64,000 nt of DNA from Corallincola holothuriorum (GCF_003336225.1 NZ_QPID01000005.1:62001-126000); one strand, 5' to 3'; numbered from the stretch's first letter, positions 9,817 to 20,775 are shown. A program made the numbers and translations. Notes: a model not told the origin generated them from the sequence alone.

Positions 9817-10542
9817 CTATAGCCGGAATTGTTCCCCGAGATATACGTCTCGTACCTTTTGGTCGGCTAACACTTGTTCCGGTTTTCCTTCGGCGATTAA
9901 CTCTCCGTGGCTAACGATATAAGCATATTCGCACACATCGAGTGTTTCTCGCACGTTATGATCAGTGATCAATACACCGAGACCACGGTCTCTTAGGTGT
10001 TGAATAATCTTTTTTATATCTGTGACTGAGATAGGGTCTACGCCAGCGAAAGGCTCATCCAGCAGCACGAACCTAGGTTCCACAGCCAGCGCTCTGGCTA
10101 TCTCTACTCGACGGCGTTCACCACCTGACAGTGACATACCTAAGCTATCTCTTATGTGAGTGATGCTAAACTCTTCTAGCAGATGTTCCAAGGTTTCCGT
10201 GCGCTGTAACCGGCTTAACTCTGGACGGGTTTGCAGTACTGCCATGATGTTGTCAGCGACACTGAGTTTACGAAAGATGGAGGACTCCTGTGGCAGGTAA
10301 CCGATCCCCTTGCGCGCTCTGATATGCATGGGTGAAAGGGTCACATCTTCATCGTCAATCGTGATGCGCCCTTTATCGTTGGGTACCAGTCCAACCACCA
10401 TATAGAAGGTGGTTGTTTTACCGGCCCCATTCGGTCCCAATAAGCCAACTATTTGGCCATCATTCAGCGCTAAAGAGACATTCTTAACTACCTGTCTATC
10501 TTTGTAGCTCTTGGCTAATTGACTGGCTTTCAATGTCGCCAT
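9817..10542 (-). CDS. lptB: LPS export ABC transporter ATPase LptB
   Basis: 241-residue ABC ATPase. Walker A is G36-T43 (GPNGAGKT), the signature LSGGE at 138-142, Walker B ends in D162-E163, and the switch histidine is H195 (TDHNVRET). It powers extraction of LPS from the inner membrane with LptF/LptG (not in the window) and LptC. It starts 3 nt after lptA, so lptC-lptA-lptB form a tightly coupled unit. Confidence 0.98.
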   Translation of the reverse strand: MATLKASQLAKSYKDRQVVKNVSLALNDGQIVGLLGPNGAGKTTTFYMVVGLVPNDKGRITIDDEDVTLSPMHIRARKGIGYLPQESSIFRKLSVADNIMAVLQTRPELSRLQRTETLEHLLEEFSITHIRDSLGMSLSGGERRRVEIARALAVEPRFVLLDEPFAGVDPISVTDIKKIIQHLRDRGLGVLITDHNVRETLDVCEYAYIVSHGELIAEGKPEQVLADQKVRDVYLGEQFRL

Positions 10543-10545
10543 GGT

Positions 10546-11076
10546 TTATTCCTTACTTTCGCCGAGCTGTTGTTGCAGCTGTTCGGGGAGAAAAATGGTT
10601 GTCACGCGATCATCTTTATCTGTGCCACTTTCTGCGACCATTTTTTGTTTGGCGATATCGTAATGAATAGTTTCGCCTTTCACGACGCTGTCTTGCTGCG
10701 TCAGTACCGCTGCACCAGTTAATTGGATAGTGTTATCTGCTAATCGGTAACGGATCTCTGCAGCTTCGGCATGCATTTTTTGACCACTTTCCAAGACCTG
10801 ACTGAACTTCGCTGGTTTACCGACTGCGATGAGCACCTCTTTTCCTGCGCCCGCGGATTGCTCAACCTGCAAAGTGTCGGCAAAGATCTGTAATGTGCCT
10901 TGATTTACCGTGACGTCGTCAAAGAAGGAAATAATGCCTTTTTGAATATCGATACTTTGGCGTTTTGCATCCACGCGGACTTCTTTATTAAAGTCACTTT
11001 CAACGGCGCTTAGGGAAGCCGATGTGGTCAGCAATAAGCCGACTAAGCTGAAGGTGAATCTATTTTTAAGGTTCAT
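10546..11076 (-). CDS. lptA: Periplasmic LPS-bridge protein LptA
   Basis: 176 residues with a cleavable signal peptide (MNLKNRFTFSLVGLLLTTSASLSA) and an OstA/LptA beta-jellyroll domain (VRVDAKRQSIDIQKGIISFFDDVTV written in part). LptA oligomers bridge LptC in the inner membrane and LptD in the outer membrane for LPS transit. The start overlaps the end of lptC by 11 nt. Confidence 0.95.
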   Translation of the reverse strand: MNLKNRFTFSLVGLLLTTSASLSAVESDFNKEVRVDAKRQSIDIQKGIISFFDDVTVNQGTLQIFADTLQVEQSAGAGKEVLIAVGKPAKFSQVLESGQKMHAEAAEIRYRLADNTIQLTGAAVLTQQDSVVKGETIHYDIAKQKMVAESGTDKDDRVTTIFLPEQLQQQLGESKE

Positions 11077-11626
11077 AGGTCGCTTTTACATCATTTAGCA
11101 CTTCGATGTGCTCTTGTTCGACGTTGCCCTTTAATCCAACTCCATCGAGTCGGTAGCCAGGCCCTTTTACTGTGACTGGTTGATCACTGCTGACATCATT
11201 GGTTGTCAGGTCTATGTCAACATAATCTGTCAGTAAGGTATTGGTTTGATTCTGTGCTGTTAGCATGGTGATCACAACATCTTCTGATAAACGCAGTAGG
11301 TTGTTTTGCTCTAATTCACCATGGCTTGCGTTTAAGGTCCAACCAGAACGCTTACCGCTTGGGTAGACGACTAACTTGGGCGCATCAAATTGCGTGAGAG
11401 TCATCGAACCATTGTAATACTTCATGTTGCTGGCCCAGATTTGATTCTCTAGCTGACCCTCTTGGTTGTAAATCCTGCTGCGCAGTGTTTTGGCCGTATA
11501 GTCAGGCCGCTGTTGTCCCTGATTCTCCGCATTAATATCGATCTCGGACTTTAGCAAACTCTGATAGTAGTAGAGCCCTATGGCAGCCCCAAACAGTATG
11601 ACGGTAAAAAGAATAACCCGGTTCAT
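11066..11626 (-). CDS. lptC: LPS export membrane-anchored protein LptC
   Basis: 186 residues, with one N-terminal membrane anchor (MNRVILFTVILFGAAIGLYY) and a periplasmic jellyroll (DUF1239) that receives LPS from LptBFG and passes it to LptA. The start at 11626 overlaps the kdsC stop as ATGA, with AGG about 10 nt upstream. A longer in-frame extension to 11683 would lie inside kdsC and precede the membrane anchor, so I rejected it. Confidence 0.94.
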   Translation of the reverse strand: MNRVILFTVILFGAAIGLYYYQSLLKSEIDINAENQGQQRPDYTAKTLRSRIYNQEGQLENQIWASNMKYYNGSMTLTQFDAPKLVVYPSGKRSGWTLNASHGELEQNNLLRLSEDVVITMLTAQNQTNTLLTDYVDIDLTTNDVSSDQPVTVKGPGYRLDGVGLKGNVEQEHIEVLNDVKATYEP

Positions 11627-12180
11627 ATGCTCAAACCTTGGCTTGTCTCTAATTTGTCTTGTGCTTGCAAAATTAGATCGCACACCTCTCTCACTGCTCC
11701 TCGTCCACCGGGGATCACGGTTTTATAGTGGCTAAAGCGATGGAGCATGGGGTGAGCATCTTGCACGCTGATGGCGAGTCCGACCTGTTGCATCACCGGG
11801 GCATCAACCAGATCATCGCCAATATAAGCGCACTGCTCTGGCGTTAAGTTGGTCGTGGTAAGAAGGCTGGAGAATGCTTGCACTTTGTTATCTTGGCCTT
11901 GGAAAATATGAGCAACACCCAAAGCGGTCATGCGCTGTTCAACGATATTCGATTGTCTACCTGTGATGACGGCAACCGCGACGTCTGAGGATTGCAGTGC
12001 TTTAATGCCATACCCATCTCGAGTGTGGAAAGCTTTCAGTTCTTCGCCATCGTTGCCAAGATAAATTCGGCCATCGGAGAACACGCCGTCAACATCGCAA
12101 ATCAGTAGTCGAATTCGCGCTGCTTTTGCCAAGATGTCGGCTTTAACATGGCCATAAAGTGTCTGAACGGTTTCTGTCAT
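11623..12180 (-). CDS. kdsC: 3-deoxy-D-manno-octulosonate-8-phosphate phosphatase KdsC
   Basis: 185-residue HAD-superfamily phosphatase. The nucleophile motif is D29-V-D31-G with later ITGR and GDD(L)VD motifs. It removes the phosphate from KDO-8-P, the third step of KDO synthesis for LPS. I chose the ATG at 12180 (MTETVQTLYG) because it aligns with the E. coli start. In-frame ATG 12195 and TTG 12219 would add non-conserved residues. The usual upstream partner kdsD is absent: yrbG ends just upstream, at 12222. Confidence 0.94.
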   Translation of the reverse strand: MTETVQTLYGHVKADILAKAARIRLLICDVDGVFSDGRIYLGNDGEELKAFHTRDGYGIKALQSSDVAVAVITGRQSNIVEQRMTALGVAHIFQGQDNKVQAFSSLLTTTNLTPEQCAYIGDDLVDAPVMQQVGLAISVQDAHPMLHRFSHYKTVIPGGRGAVREVCDLILQAQDKLETSQGLSI

Positions 12181-12221
12181 CACTTCTCTCAACATGCTTC
12201 TTTGGTGCGCTATAGCCAAGC

Positions 12222-13190
12222 TTAGCGTAAGTTACTGAATAAAAGGATCTGGTAACCGATAAAGCAGGCAGCTAATAGGCCGCCTTCCCATTTGGCCAAT
12301 ATCCGTTTACCACGCCAGCCATAACAAAAAATGAACAGCAACACCGTTAACCCAATCATTATCGGTATATCGCGATACAAGGCTTGCTCGTCTATTTTAC
12401 CTGGTGCCAATAGCGCTGGCATGGCAAGTACAGCAAACAAATTGAAGATATTTGAACCGATAATATTACCCAGTGCCAAATCGCCTTCATTTCGCAGGGC
12501 GCCGGCCACACTGGCGGCTAACTCCGGCAAGCTGGTGCCAATGGCGATGATCGTTAAGCCAATGACTAGATCACTGACACCAAAATAGTGGGCCAGTTCA
12601 ACCGCGTTTGTGACGAGTAGCTCACTGCTGCCTAATAACAGTAGAAGTCCAATGGCCAGCCACAAGATGGCTTTGGCTGTGGGAAGATCGCTTGGGATCT
12701 CTGCTTCAGCCTCCGTAATCAGGGGATCTCCAGCCTTGGCTTCCTGCATCGATATACGCATCATCAAACCAGTAAATGCAATCAGACCGGCAACTAACAA
12801 ACAACCATCAATGATGCTGAGGTTGAGATCGAGAAACATCGCACTGACACCAAACGTGATTAGCAGCAAGAGCGGGAACTCACGTTTGAGAGTGGCAGAG
12901 GATACTTTCAACGGGCGTACTAAGGCGGTAATTCCCAATACCATGGCTATATTAGTAATGTTGGAACCTAATGCGTTACCCACCGCCGTGTCGGGGTTGC
13001 CATTCAGGGAGGCCGATGCCGCCACGAGCATTTCTGGCGCAGAAGAGCCGAAAGCGACAACAGTTAAGCCAATGACAAGGGGGGATATTCCAAGGTTTCG
13101 AGCCAGCCCGGCTGCGCCATAGACAAATTTGTCTGCGCTCCAAACCAGCACTATGAGGGAAACTATGACAATGAGAGCCGGAATTAGCAT
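12222..13190 (-). CDS. yrbG: Calcium/sodium antiporter family protein YrbG (CaCA)
   Basis: 322 residues with two homologous halves of about five membrane segments each. They carry the alpha-repeat motifs GLTVVAFGSSAPE-(M) and GLTIIAIGTSLPEL, each followed by GNALGSNI/GNIIGSNIFN. These acidic, Gly-rich motifs form the cation-binding site of the CaCA exchangers (NCX_Mj-type). It heads the long minus-strand run and is divergent from mlaF, the standard gammaproteobacterial layout. Its physiological substrate in E. coli is not settled. Confidence 0.93.
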   Translation of the reverse strand: MLIPALIVIVSLIVLVWSADKFVYGAAGLARNLGISPLVIGLTVVAFGSSAPEMLVAASASLNGNPDTAVGNALGSNITNIAMVLGITALVRPLKVSSATLKREFPLLLLITFGVSAMFLDLNLSIIDGCLLVAGLIAFTGLMMRISMQEAKAGDPLITEAEAEIPSDLPTAKAILWLAIGLLLLLGSSELLVTNAVELAHYFGVSDLVIGLTIIAIGTSLPELAASVAGALRNEGDLALGNIIGSNIFNLFAVLAMPALLAPGKIDEQALYRDIPIMIGLTVLLFIFCYGWRGKRILAKWEGGLLAACFIGYQILLFSNLR

Positions 13191-13320
13191 AAGGTTTTAA
13201 TCTTTGACCGTTGATAAAAGATGCAAGGAAAGCGCCATTTTGGTGGCAGAGAGTGACATTTTTTTAATGATATGTCGAACATAGCAATAATCAGAAACAG
13301 TTTTTTGAATAGTTTTCGAT

Positions 13321-13349
13321 TTGGTCGCGAGACGTAAAAAGGATACAAT
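13321..13349 (+). promoter_or_regulatory. Sigma-70-type promoter of the mla operon
   Basis: TTGGTC (13321-13326), a 17-nt spacer and TACAAT (13344-13349) lie 64 nt before the mlaF start codon in the 222-bp divergent region between yrbG and mlaF. Predicted from sequence only. Confidence 0.6.
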
Positions 13350-13412
13350 CAGCGGCCCGCTAAAGGGACAATGCGGCCAACTGGCCCCGAGAGTCGGTAG
13401 AGGTTATGGAGC

Positions 13413-14222
13413 ATGGCAACTGAAAACGTTGTTGATATACGCAATCTTACATTTCGTCGTGGCCAGAGATTTATCTATAAAGATCTGAATTTGACCATTC
13501 CCCGTGGCAAAGTGGTTGCCATTATGGGGCCTAGTGGTATCGGCAAAACGACCCTCTTGCGTCTGATTGGTGGCCAACTAACACCGACTAAAGGCGAGGT
13601 GTTGTTCGACGGTGACGACATTCCAAGCATGAGCCGACACCAGCTTTATGAGGCTCGGAAGCGGATGAGCATGCTTTTTCAAAGCGGCGCTTTGTTTACC
13701 GAGCAGGACGTTTTTGACAATGTGGCGTTTCCTATTCGCGAACACACTGCCCTACCAGAAGAGTTGATTCGTTCTATCGTATTAATGAAGCTTGAAGCTG
13801 TGGGGTTAAGAGGGGCTAGGGATTTGATGCCGAGTGAGCTCTCTGGTGGCATGGCGCGCCGAGCCGCACTCGCTCGGGCAATTGCATTAGATCCTGACCT
13901 GATCATGTACGATGAACCGTTTGCTGGCCAGGATCCAATTTCTCTGGGAATATTGGTTAAGTTAATCCGGTCACTTAATAGTGCATTAAATATGACGTCC
14001 ATTGTGGTAACCCATGATGTGCCGGAAGTGATGAGTATCGCCGACTACGTTTATATTATTGCTGACCAAAAGGTGATTGGTCAGGGCACACCAGAACGGA
14101 TTCGACAATCAGAGTCGCCGCTGGTACGCCAGTTTTTAGATGGTGCCCATGATGGTCCTGTGCCATTTCATTTTCCTGCGAATAGTTTTGCAGAGGATCT
14201 TAAGGGAGTTGATCCGAAGTGA
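13413..14222 (+). CDS. mlaF: Phospholipid ABC transporter ATPase MlaF
   Basis: 269-residue ABC ATPase with Walker A G39-T46 (GPSGIGKT), signature LSGGMARR and Walker [14 protein letters not shown]. With MlaE, MlaD and MlaB it forms the inner-membrane complex that moves phospholipids between MlaC and the inner membrane to keep outer-membrane asymmetry. First gene of mlaFEDCB-ibaG-murA. It overlaps mlaE by 4 nt (GTGA). Confidence 0.97.
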   Translation: MATENVVDIRNLTFRRGQRFIYKDLNLTIPRGKVVAIMGPSGIGKTTLLRLIGGQLTPTKGEVLFDGDDIPSMSRHQLYEARKRMSMLFQSGALFTEQDVFDNVAFPIREHTALPEELIRSIVLMKLEAVGLRGARDLMPSELSGGMARRAALARAIALDPDLIMYDEPFAGQDPISLGILVKLIRSLNSALNMTSIVVTHDVPEVMSIADYVYIIADQKVIGQGTPERIRQSESPLVRQFLDGAHDGPVPFHFPANSFAEDLKGVDPK

Positions 14223-14995
14223 TTGAGAGAATTCGTCTCTTAGGCGTCGGCGTATTGGATAGTTTGGCGGGCGCAGGCAGGGCTACTTTATTGTTGACCG
14301 CTGTGCTGTTCGGGCGTTTTTCTATACGCCGTGGCTTTCCACTGCTGATTAAGCAGATTTATATCACCGGCGTTTTGTCGATGTTGATTGTCTTAGTATC
14401 AGGGCTGTTTATTGGCATGGTACTGGGATTGCAAGCCTATAATGTATTGGTGGACTACAGTGCAGAAGCCAGCATTGGACCTATGGTTGCTCTAGCCCTT
14501 TTAAGGGAACTTGGCCCTGTGGTTACCGCACTGCTGTTTGCCGGTAGAGCGGGTTCGGCCATGACCGCTGAAATCGGTTTAATGAAAGCCACTGAGCAGC
14601 TCTCTAGTTTGGAGATGATGGCTGTCGACCCGTTGAAGCGGATCGTCGCTCCTCGCTTTTGGTCTGGCATCATTAGCATGCCGTTATTGGCATTGATGTT
14701 TAGTAGCGTGGGTATTTTTGGCGGCTACCTTGTTGGTGTAGAGTGGCTGGGAGTTGATAGTGGCACATTTTGGTCGGTGATGAACTCTTCCGTTGAATGG
14801 CGGGAAGACATTGGCAATGGAATTATCAAGAGCGCAGCGTTTGCGCTGGTAGTGACCTGGATTGCGGTTTTCAAGGGATATGATGCAGTGCCTACTTCTG
14901 AAGGGATAAGTAGGGCAACCACTGAAACCGTTGTTCATTCTTCGTTAGCGGTGCTAGGACTCGACTTTGTCCTTACCGCGCTTATGTTCGGGTAA
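14219..14995 (+). CDS. mlaE: Phospholipid ABC transporter permease MlaE
   Basis: 258 residues of the MlaE/DUF140 permease family, starting with GTG at the mlaF overlap. It has several membrane segments and the family motif around [21 protein letters not shown], then the conserved [23 protein letters not shown] loop (given in part). Forms the membrane core of the Mla complex. Its stop lies 4 nt before the mlaD start. Confidence 0.96.
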   Translation: MIERIRLLGVGVLDSLAGAGRATLLLTAVLFGRFSIRRGFPLLIKQIYITGVLSMLIVLVSGLFIGMVLGLQAYNVLVDYSAEASIGPMVALALLRELGPVVTALLFAGRAGSAMTAEIGLMKATEQLSSLEMMAVDPLKRIVAPRFWSGIISMPLLALMFSSVGIFGGYLVGVEWLGVDSGTFWSVMNSSVEWREDIGNGIIKSAAFALVVTWIAVFKGYDAVPTSEGISRATTETVVHSSLAVLGLDFVLTALMFG

Positions 14996-14999
14996 ATGG

Positions 15000-15488
15000 A
15001 TGCAAAATAGTAAGCGTTTTGATCAGCGTAAAATCGAGATATTGGTTGGCTTTTTCGTTCTGACCAGTTTTCTGGCGCTACTTATGTTGTCACTGAAAGT
15101 GGCAACCTCTGAGTTAAGTACCAGCACGAACTCGTACACGCTGTTTGCTAAGTTCGACAATATTGGTGGTTTGAAAGTACGTGCGCCGATTAAAGTTGGT
15201 GGCGTTGTTATTGGTCGGGTGGCTTCCATTGCCCTTGATCCAACAGATTGGGTGCCTGTGGTGGAGATGCGTTTAGATGCTGACTATAACCGCTTTACCG
15301 ATTCTACATCCGCATCGATTTTGACATCTGGACTGCTCGGCGAGCAGTACATTGGCCTGCAGCCAGGCTTTGAAGAGTTTGAAGAAGAGAGTATCTACTT
15401 AGCCGATGGCGATAAGATCCCAGATACCAAGTCGGCACTGGTATTGGAAGACCTCATTGGGCAGTTTCTCTATAGTCAATCCAAGTAG
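15000..15488 (+). CDS. mlaD: Phospholipid-binding MCE-domain protein MlaD
   Basis: 162 residues: one N-terminal membrane helix (about residues 12-30, IEILVGFFVLTSFLALLML), then a single MCE domain containing GLKVRAPIKVGGVVIGRV and the hydrophobic SGLLGEQYIGL segment that lines the hexameric pore. I start at the ATG 15000. An in-frame upstream extension overlaps mlaE and adds nothing conserved, and the ATG at 14996 hits a stop at once. It is somewhat shorter than E. coli MlaD (about 183), lacking part of the C-terminal tail. Confidence 0.95.
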   Translation: MQNSKRFDQRKIEILVGFFVLTSFLALLMLSLKVATSELSTSTNSYTLFAKFDNIGGLKVRAPIKVGGVVIGRVASIALDPTDWVPVVEMRLDADYNRFTDSTSASILTSGLLGEQYIGLQPGFEEFEEESIYLADGDKIPDTKSALVLEDLIGQFLYSQSK

Positions 15489-15497
15489 ATAGCGAGC

Positions 15498-16175
15498 ATG
15501 GCAACAGTGTATTCAATGATATTTAAACTTACTTCCTTTTTATCAGCATGGTTACTGCTGGTTACTGCTGCTGTCGCTGAACCGCTGCCAACGGAACTGA
15601 GGGATGATCCTTTTAAGCTCGCGCAAGCAGTGTCGAAGCGAACCTTTGGGCGTATTAATACTGAACAGGAACAGCTGCTTGCACAGCCTGAATTGCTTAA
15701 GGAGATTGTGCGCGAAGAGCTCATCCCTTATGCCGACTATCGTTTTGCCGCATATAAAGTGATCGGTCAGAGTGAATTGAAAAAATCATCCAAAGAGCAG
15801 CGCGATCGCTTTGTGGAAGCATTTAAAGAGAACCTTATAGTTACCTATGCTCAGCTTTTTACTGAGTACAATGGCCAGAAGGTTGCTTTTTTACCTGGCG
15901 CGTTATCAGATGAAAACTACGCCACGGTTAAGACACTGATCCAAGAGCCTGGAAGGCCAGATATCAGCGTTGACTTCAAAATGCGCCGCAACAAAAAAAC
16001 AGGTCAATGGCTAGCTTATGACATGGTGGCTGAAAATCTCAGTATGTTGAGCCAGAAAGAGGCTGAATTGCGAGGTCTTATCAGACAGCAAGGGTTGGAT
16101 GCGGTCACCGATTTGCTGATAGAGAAGAACCAGACCAAGATCGAGTTTCAATCTGAGTCGGAGGAGGCCAAATGA
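15498..16175 (+). CDS. mlaC: Periplasmic phospholipid shuttle MlaC
   Basis: 225 residues with a signal peptide (hydrophobic LTSFLSAWLLLVTAAVAEP, cleavage likely after AVA) and the MlaC/Ttg2D fold (DPFKLAQAVSKRTFGRI, PYADYRFAAYKVIG, RDRFVEAFKENLI). It ferries phospholipids between the outer-membrane MlaA lipoprotein and MlaFEDB. An ATG at 15516 would shorten it by six residues and is also plausible. Overlaps mlaB by 4 nt. Confidence 0.95.
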   Translation: MATVYSMIFKLTSFLSAWLLLVTAAVAEPLPTELRDDPFKLAQAVSKRTFGRINTEQEQLLAQPELLKEIVREELIPYADYRFAAYKVIGQSELKKSSKEQRDRFVEAFKENLIVTYAQLFTEYNGQKVAFLPGALSDENYATVKTLIQEPGRPDISVDFKMRRNKKTGQWLAYDMVAENLSMLSQKEAELRGLIRQQGLDAVTDLLIEKNQTKIEFQSESEEAK

Positions 16176-16483
16176 GTGCAACCTTTGAGCGGGTTAAGGC
16201 CAGCCATTTTCAGATTAGCGGTAAGCTAGATCGCCTATCGGTTCCTACCCTTTGGGACAAACGTGAAAGCCTCTGCTGTGGCGAAGGCATTACCTATGTC
16301 GACCTGTCAGGGCTTGAGCACTGTGATAGTGCTGGTATGGCCTTTCTTTTCGAGTTATTTGCCTGTCAAAGCCGTCATGGGCGCGTGCTTAATTTTGTTA
16401 ATGCGCCAGAACAATTGATGCGTTTAGTCGAAGTTTCTGATCTTAACGATATCCTTCCGATTGAAGCGGCTAAAGCCGCCTGA
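16172..16483 (+). CDS. mlaB: STAS-domain protein MlaB
   Basis: 103-residue single STAS domain (YVDLSGLEHCDSAGMAFLFE, with the conserved D-S-A-G at the phosphorylation-loop position). MlaB binds MlaF and is needed for assembly and activity of the Mla ATPase. Starts at the mlaC overlap (ATGA). Confidence 0.93.
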   Translation: MSATFERVKASHFQISGKLDRLSVPTLWDKRESLCCGEGITYVDLSGLEHCDSAGMAFLFELFACQSRHGRVLNFVNAPEQLMRLVEVSDLNDILPIEAAKAA

Positions 16484-16501
16484 TCTTTCCAAGAGGTTGT
16501 A

Positions 16502-18038
<1,537 letters not shown>

Positions 18039-18063
18039 TAGATTCTCGTCTTGATATACCAAT

Positions 18064-18093
18064 AAAAAAGCTGCCCTCAATGGCAGCTTTTTT
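18064..18093. terminator. Bidirectional intrinsic terminator (murA/degS)
   Basis: A 12-bp stem (AAAAAAGCTGCC / GGCAGCTTTTTT) with a 6-nt loop and T-runs on both strands, between the convergent genes murA and degS. Confidence 0.9.
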
Positions 18094-18123
18094 ATTTATC
18101 CACATTCAATTGAGCAAAAGTGG

Positions 18124-19221
18124 CTAGTTGTTGCGCGCCAGTGCTGGTGGCTCATGCACTTGAACCGGGATGTTGAGGCGCTCGCCACGCCTGACCACAG
18201 TGATATTTACCGTGGCACCAGGTCTGGTTTCTGCAATCCGATCCATTGCATCATGGACACCAGCGACAGCTATATCGTCCATCTTGATCATTACGTCATT
18301 ACGGAGCAGTCCCGCTCTTGCTGCTGGGCCGTCCGGCTCCATGTTGTCAATTACAACGCCGGTTAATGTACCTAGCTTTAACTGCTTAGCGTGTACAGGG
18401 TTAACTTGTTGCCCAGTGATCCCCAAATAACCTCGTATGACGCGCCCATCGGAAATTAATTTGTTCATGATCTTATGGGCTAACGCATAGGGAATGGCGA
18501 AGCTGATCCCTTGGCTCTCAACATTGGGGCTGGTGTAATAGGCTGCCGTGTTGATGCCGACAAGCTCACCCAGGCTATTGACCAGCGCACCGCCAGAGTT
18601 ACCGCGATTAATTGCAGCATCGGTTTGCAGAAAGTCTTGATAGCTGGTGGAAGCCATACCACTGCGCCCTGTGGCACTGACGATCCCTTGGGTGATCGTC
18701 TGACCCAGGTTGTATGGGTTACCGATGGCCAATACCACATCACCGACCATGGCCACTGTGTCTCTATTTTGTGGGATCACAGGAAGATCGTCAGATTCAA
18801 TATAGAGCACGGCAAGATCGGTATAGATATCACTGCCAATGAGCTCGGCGGTAAATATTCGCCCATCCTGCAGCGCCACAATAATTTGATCGGCATCGGC
18901 AATTACATGGTAATTGGTGAGTATATAGCCCTTTTTGCTCATCAATACGCCAGAGCCTAAGCCTTGCGGGCGGAGTTGTGCTGGTTGCGAGTCGGTGACC
19001 GATCGTAGGCTGCGGGTATAGACATTGACGACCGCAGGCGCCGCTCGCCTAACCCCTTCAGCAAAAGATATTGCTGCAGGTTGACTGCTGATCAGCAGAC
19101 TCCCGCCGCTTCCCTGCTCACGCAGGTTTGGTAGTAGCAGCAATAAGATTGCCGCAATGGCGAGGCCAAAAACGATGCTTTTGCCCAAATAGGAGGCGAA
19201 AGAGGCAAATCGAGAGATCAT
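18124..19221 (-). CDS. degS: Envelope-stress site-1 protease DegS
   Basis: 365 residues. One N-terminal membrane anchor (about 14-30), a trypsin-like protease domain with catalytic H105 (TNYHVIADA), D135 (YTDLAVL) and S209 (RGNSGGALV), then a single PDZ domain. DegS senses unfolded outer-membrane porin C-termini through the PDZ and cleaves RseA to release sigma-E. It is 113 bp downstream of degQ, separated by a hairpin. Confidence 0.96.
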   Translation of the reverse strand: MISRFASFASYLGKSIVFGLAIAAILLLLLPNLREQGSGGSLLISSQPAAISFAEGVRRAAPAVVNVYTRSLRSVTDSQPAQLRPQGLGSGVLMSKKGYILTNYHVIADADQIIVALQDGRIFTAELIGSDIYTDLAVLYIESDDLPVIPQNRDTVAMVGDVVLAIGNPYNLGQTITQGIVSATGRSGMASTSYQDFLQTDAAINRGNSGGALVNSLGELVGINTAAYYTSPNVESQGISFAIPYALAHKIMNKLISDGRVIRGYLGITGQQVNPVHAKQLKLGTLTGVVIDNMEPDGPAARAGLLRNDVMIKMDDIAVAGVHDAMDRIAETRPGATVNITVVRRGERLNIPVQVHEPPALARNN

Positions 19222-19280
19222 GGATATGAAATTCCTTTAGGTACAATCGCAGGATAGCACTGCCACTAAAGAAAAGGGAG

Positions 19281-19309
19281 TAAGACACGCTCTGGTGGAG
19301 CGTGTCTTA
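19281..19309 (-). terminator. Hairpin between degQ and degS
   Basis: 12-bp perfect stem (TAAGACACGCTC / GAGCGTGTCTTA), 5-nt loop, 26 nt past the degQ stop. The following T-tract on the minus strand is broken, so it may only attenuate read-through into degS. Confidence 0.6.
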
Positions 19310-19334
19310 ACAGATCTTAGTTGATTATCGGGTG

Positions 19335-20690
19335 TTACCGGACAACTAAGTACATACGTTGGCCGTTCCGTTGAATGTTCAGGGCCAATACGGATGGCTG
19401 CTGCTCCAGAATTTGGCGTAGCCCCTTCAGGTTGGTTACTGGCTGTTTATTGAGGCCGAGAATGATGTCGCCCTCTTTAAAGCCGATTTGTGATGCTGGC
19501 GACCGGGGGGCGACCTTTTCTACGATCACTCCTGGTTGTTTATCGCTATCTTCACTGTTTCGCAGTACCGCACCTTCGAAAGCGGGATGGAGCGCCTGTG
19601 CTTGCACTCGTGCTTCCTCTGCCTCTTTCAGGGTGACTTTAAAGTCAGTCAATTTACCATCGCGGATCACACCCAGCGTAACCTGGCTGCCAGCGCCGCG
19701 GGTAGCTATTTTGGCTCGCAGTTCGCCAAAGCTTTTGATCATACTACCGTCAACACTGACCACGATATCACCAGCTTTTATCCCTGCAGCCTCTGCGGCC
19801 GATCCTTCAAACACCTGATTAACAAAGGCTCCGTGTTTGGTGTCGTAGCCAAACGCTTCTGCTAAGTCTGGGGTGAGTTCGCCACCAGATACGCCGAGTA
19901 CACCGCGTCTAACTTCACCGAACTCGATAAATTGTGAGACCAAGTCATTCACCATATCGATCGGGATGGCGAAGCCGATGCCAACATTGCCGCCGTTAGG
20001 GGCAACGATCGCTGTATTGATCCCGACCAGTTCACCATTGAGATTAACTAATGCGCCGCCAGAGTTACCCGAGTTGATGGCTGCATCGGTTTGGATAAAG
20101 TTTTCATATTGGCCGATGTTAAGGTTAGAGCGACCTAGGGCGCTGATGATCCCTGAGGTAGCTGTTTGTCCTAAGCCAAAAGGGTTGCCCACGGCCACCA
20201 CAAAGTCGCCAACACGCAACTGACTTGCATTGGCGCGGGGCAGCGCGACTAAATTATCTTGGTCTACCTGTAACAGTGCGATATCGGATTCTTCATCTGA
20301 ACCAATAACGCGGGCATCGAGCTCTCGCCCATCTTGCAACGTCACCATGATCTTATCTGCGCTGTCGATAACATGGTGATTGGTGACTATGTAGCCTTTG
20401 TCACTGTCAATAATGACCCCAGAGCCGAGTCCGCGAAATGGTCGCTCTTGTACCTGCTCGCGCGGGGCTCCGAAGAAGTATTGATAGATATCCGGAACCC
20501 TTTGTTTCGCCGTATGAGTTCCAGATACGGAAATGTCGACGACGGCTGGAGTGACTTTTTCCAGCATAGGAGCAAGGCTAGGAACTGGTTGCCCTTCGAC
20601 GGAGAGGGGAAGAGAAGCTGCGGCTTCTGTTGGGGTAACGATAAGCGTGGCGCATAGCGCCAACGAGGCAAGAGACAGCAAACGTTTCAT
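19335..20690 (-). CDS. degQ: Periplasmic serine endoprotease DegQ (DegP/HtrA family)
   Basis: 451 residues: signal peptide (cleavage near ALCATLIVTPTEAAA), then a protease domain with catalytic triad H106 (TNHHVID), D136 (ESDIALL) and S210 (SGNSGGALV), then two PDZ domains. This is the DegQ/DegP layout and length (E. coli DegQ 455). It degrades misfolded periplasmic proteins. The short LA-loop-like segment and adjacency to degS favour DegQ over DegP. A possible sigma-E promoter upstream is described in the findings. Confidence 0.94.
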   Translation of the reverse strand: MKRLLSLASLALCATLIVTPTEAAASLPLSVEGQPVPSLAPMLEKVTPAVVDISVSGTHTAKQRVPDIYQYFFGAPREQVQERPFRGLGSGVIIDSDKGYIVTNHHVIDSADKIMVTLQDGRELDARVIGSDEESDIALLQVDQDNLVALPRANASQLRVGDFVVAVGNPFGLGQTATSGIISALGRSNLNIGQYENFIQTDAAINSGNSGGALVNLNGELVGINTAIVAPNGGNVGIGFAIPIDMVNDLVSQFIEFGEVRRGVLGVSGGELTPDLAEAFGYDTKHGAFVNQVFEGSAAEAAGIKAGDIVVSVDGSMIKSFGELRAKIATRGAGSQVTLGVIRDGKLTDFKVTLKEAEEARVQAQALHPAFEGAVLRNSEDSDKQPGVIVEKVAPRSPASQIGFKEGDIILGLNKQPVTNLKGLRQILEQQPSVLALNIQRNGQRMYLVVR

Positions 20691-20749
20691 ACTGATTTCA
20701 TTCTCCCTAATGGTGTTTGATTGTTGCTACATCACAAACAGACAGAGGG

Positions 20750-20772
20750 AAGCGGGGATAAGTTCCCCGCTT
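20750..20772 (-). terminator. Hairpin after zapG
   Basis: 9-bp perfect stem (AAGCGGGGA / TCCCCGCTT) with a 5-nt loop just past the zapG stop on the minus strand. There is no T-run, so it may be a weak terminator or a transcript-stabilising hairpin. Confidence 0.5.
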
Positions 20773-20775
20773 TGG

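Noticed and set aside
12610-13122. 170-codon plus-strand frame opposite yrbG
   Set aside because: Shadow of the membrane-protein gene; no independent support.
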